Part shown: positions 63,946 through 64,000 of the stretch, in pieces
Layout: every line of letters begins with the position of its first letter
Numbering within the stretch: position 1 is the first letter of the stretch
DNA from: Anaerolineaceae bacterium
GTDB taxonomy: Bacteria; Chloroflexota; Anaerolineae; Aggregatilineales; Phototrophicaceae
DNA: 64,000 bases
Assembly (NCBI GenBank): GCA_028818375.1
Contig: JAPPOB010000010.1
Span: 1,426,001 to 1,490,000, forward strand
Reading direction: 5' to 3'
Program-made: the position numbers and the translations under genes
The notes under the pieces: generated by a model
Seen by the model: the letters and a program-made list of their open reading frames with translations, nothing else
Database searches by the model: none
Told to the model about the DNA's origin: nothing

Positions 63946-64000
63946 TCAGACGCCGGGCGCCGCAGCTGTGCGGCCCATGGTGGACAGCAACAGGGCCAGG
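63946..64000 (-). CDS. Possible C-terminal end of a gene running in from the right edge
   Basis: On the minus strand the last 18 codons read LALLLSTMGRTAAAPGV with a TGA stop at 63946-63948. The hydrophobic start suggests a membrane protein. Only the position after a convergent hairpin and the open frame support it. No function can be given. Confidence 0.35.
   Translation of the reverse strand, partial: LALLLSTMGRTAAAPGV

Overview
The window is about two-thirds GC, gene-dense, and organised in short operons on both strands. It looks like a chromosomal segment of an uncultured Chloroflexota bacterium (Anaerolineae or Caldilineae-like). The evidence is family-level and inferred: a TrmB with a C-terminal extension, a MetRS carrying FSTSR in place of KMSKS, an F420-type LLM oxidoreductase, HrcA/CIRCE-type control of groESL, Uma2 paralogues, a MalG-like permease with a long extracytoplasmic insert, and no outer-membrane biogenesis genes. 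Many promoters share an extended -10 element close to TGCTATAMT. I saw no rRNA, tRNA or CRISPR array.

Layout. 1-1049: a low-GC restriction-modification remnant cut by the left edge. 1111-2834: two tRNA-type methyltransferase genes. 2831-8072: fucU and an SDR gene divergent from a YfhO-like membrane protein, followed by an enolase-superfamily dehydratase broken by an in-frame TGA. 8115-18891: housekeeping genes (dnaN, metG, groESL, nadE and a separate nitrilase that may supply its ammonia) with an LLM oxidoreductase and an esterase. 18989-21363: a D-aminoacylase-like enzyme and an Lgt-like membrane protein. 21451-25343: an SPFH, DnaJ, HtrA and GNAT operon with the look of an envelope quality-control unit. 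25340-27238: Nfu-like, MOSC and atypical kinase genes. 27354-30785: a PBP1A-like protein that has lost every recognisable catalytic motif. 30788-38623: TIM-barrel isomerase, Hsp70-like, HhH, VOC, clpC and S1-domain genes. 38788-44189: DUF488, OsmC, FGGY kinase, alcohol dehydrogenase and a secreted M23/beta-propeller protein.

44237-61982: a transport and carbohydrate region. It holds a dipeptide-type ABC operon next to a sulfatase and a GH32 enzyme, an amidohydrolase-Rieske pair, and an AglEFG-like sugar ABC operon, ending with glnA. Two Uma2 paralogues (44237 and 55762) flank much of this region. The second is followed, in collinear order, by a 3' fragment of the ABC ATPase gene and a 5' fragment of the amidohydrolase gene. 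This is best explained by an old duplication of about 10 kb with a large internal deletion. 62257-63873 encodes a secreted three-LysM glycosidase-like protein.

The strongest candidates for something undescribed are the degenerate PBP (possibly linked to the divergent atypical kinase next to it), the duplication scar around Uma2, the TGA-interrupted dehydratase, and the D-aminoacylase-like enzyme without the usual HxH metal motif.
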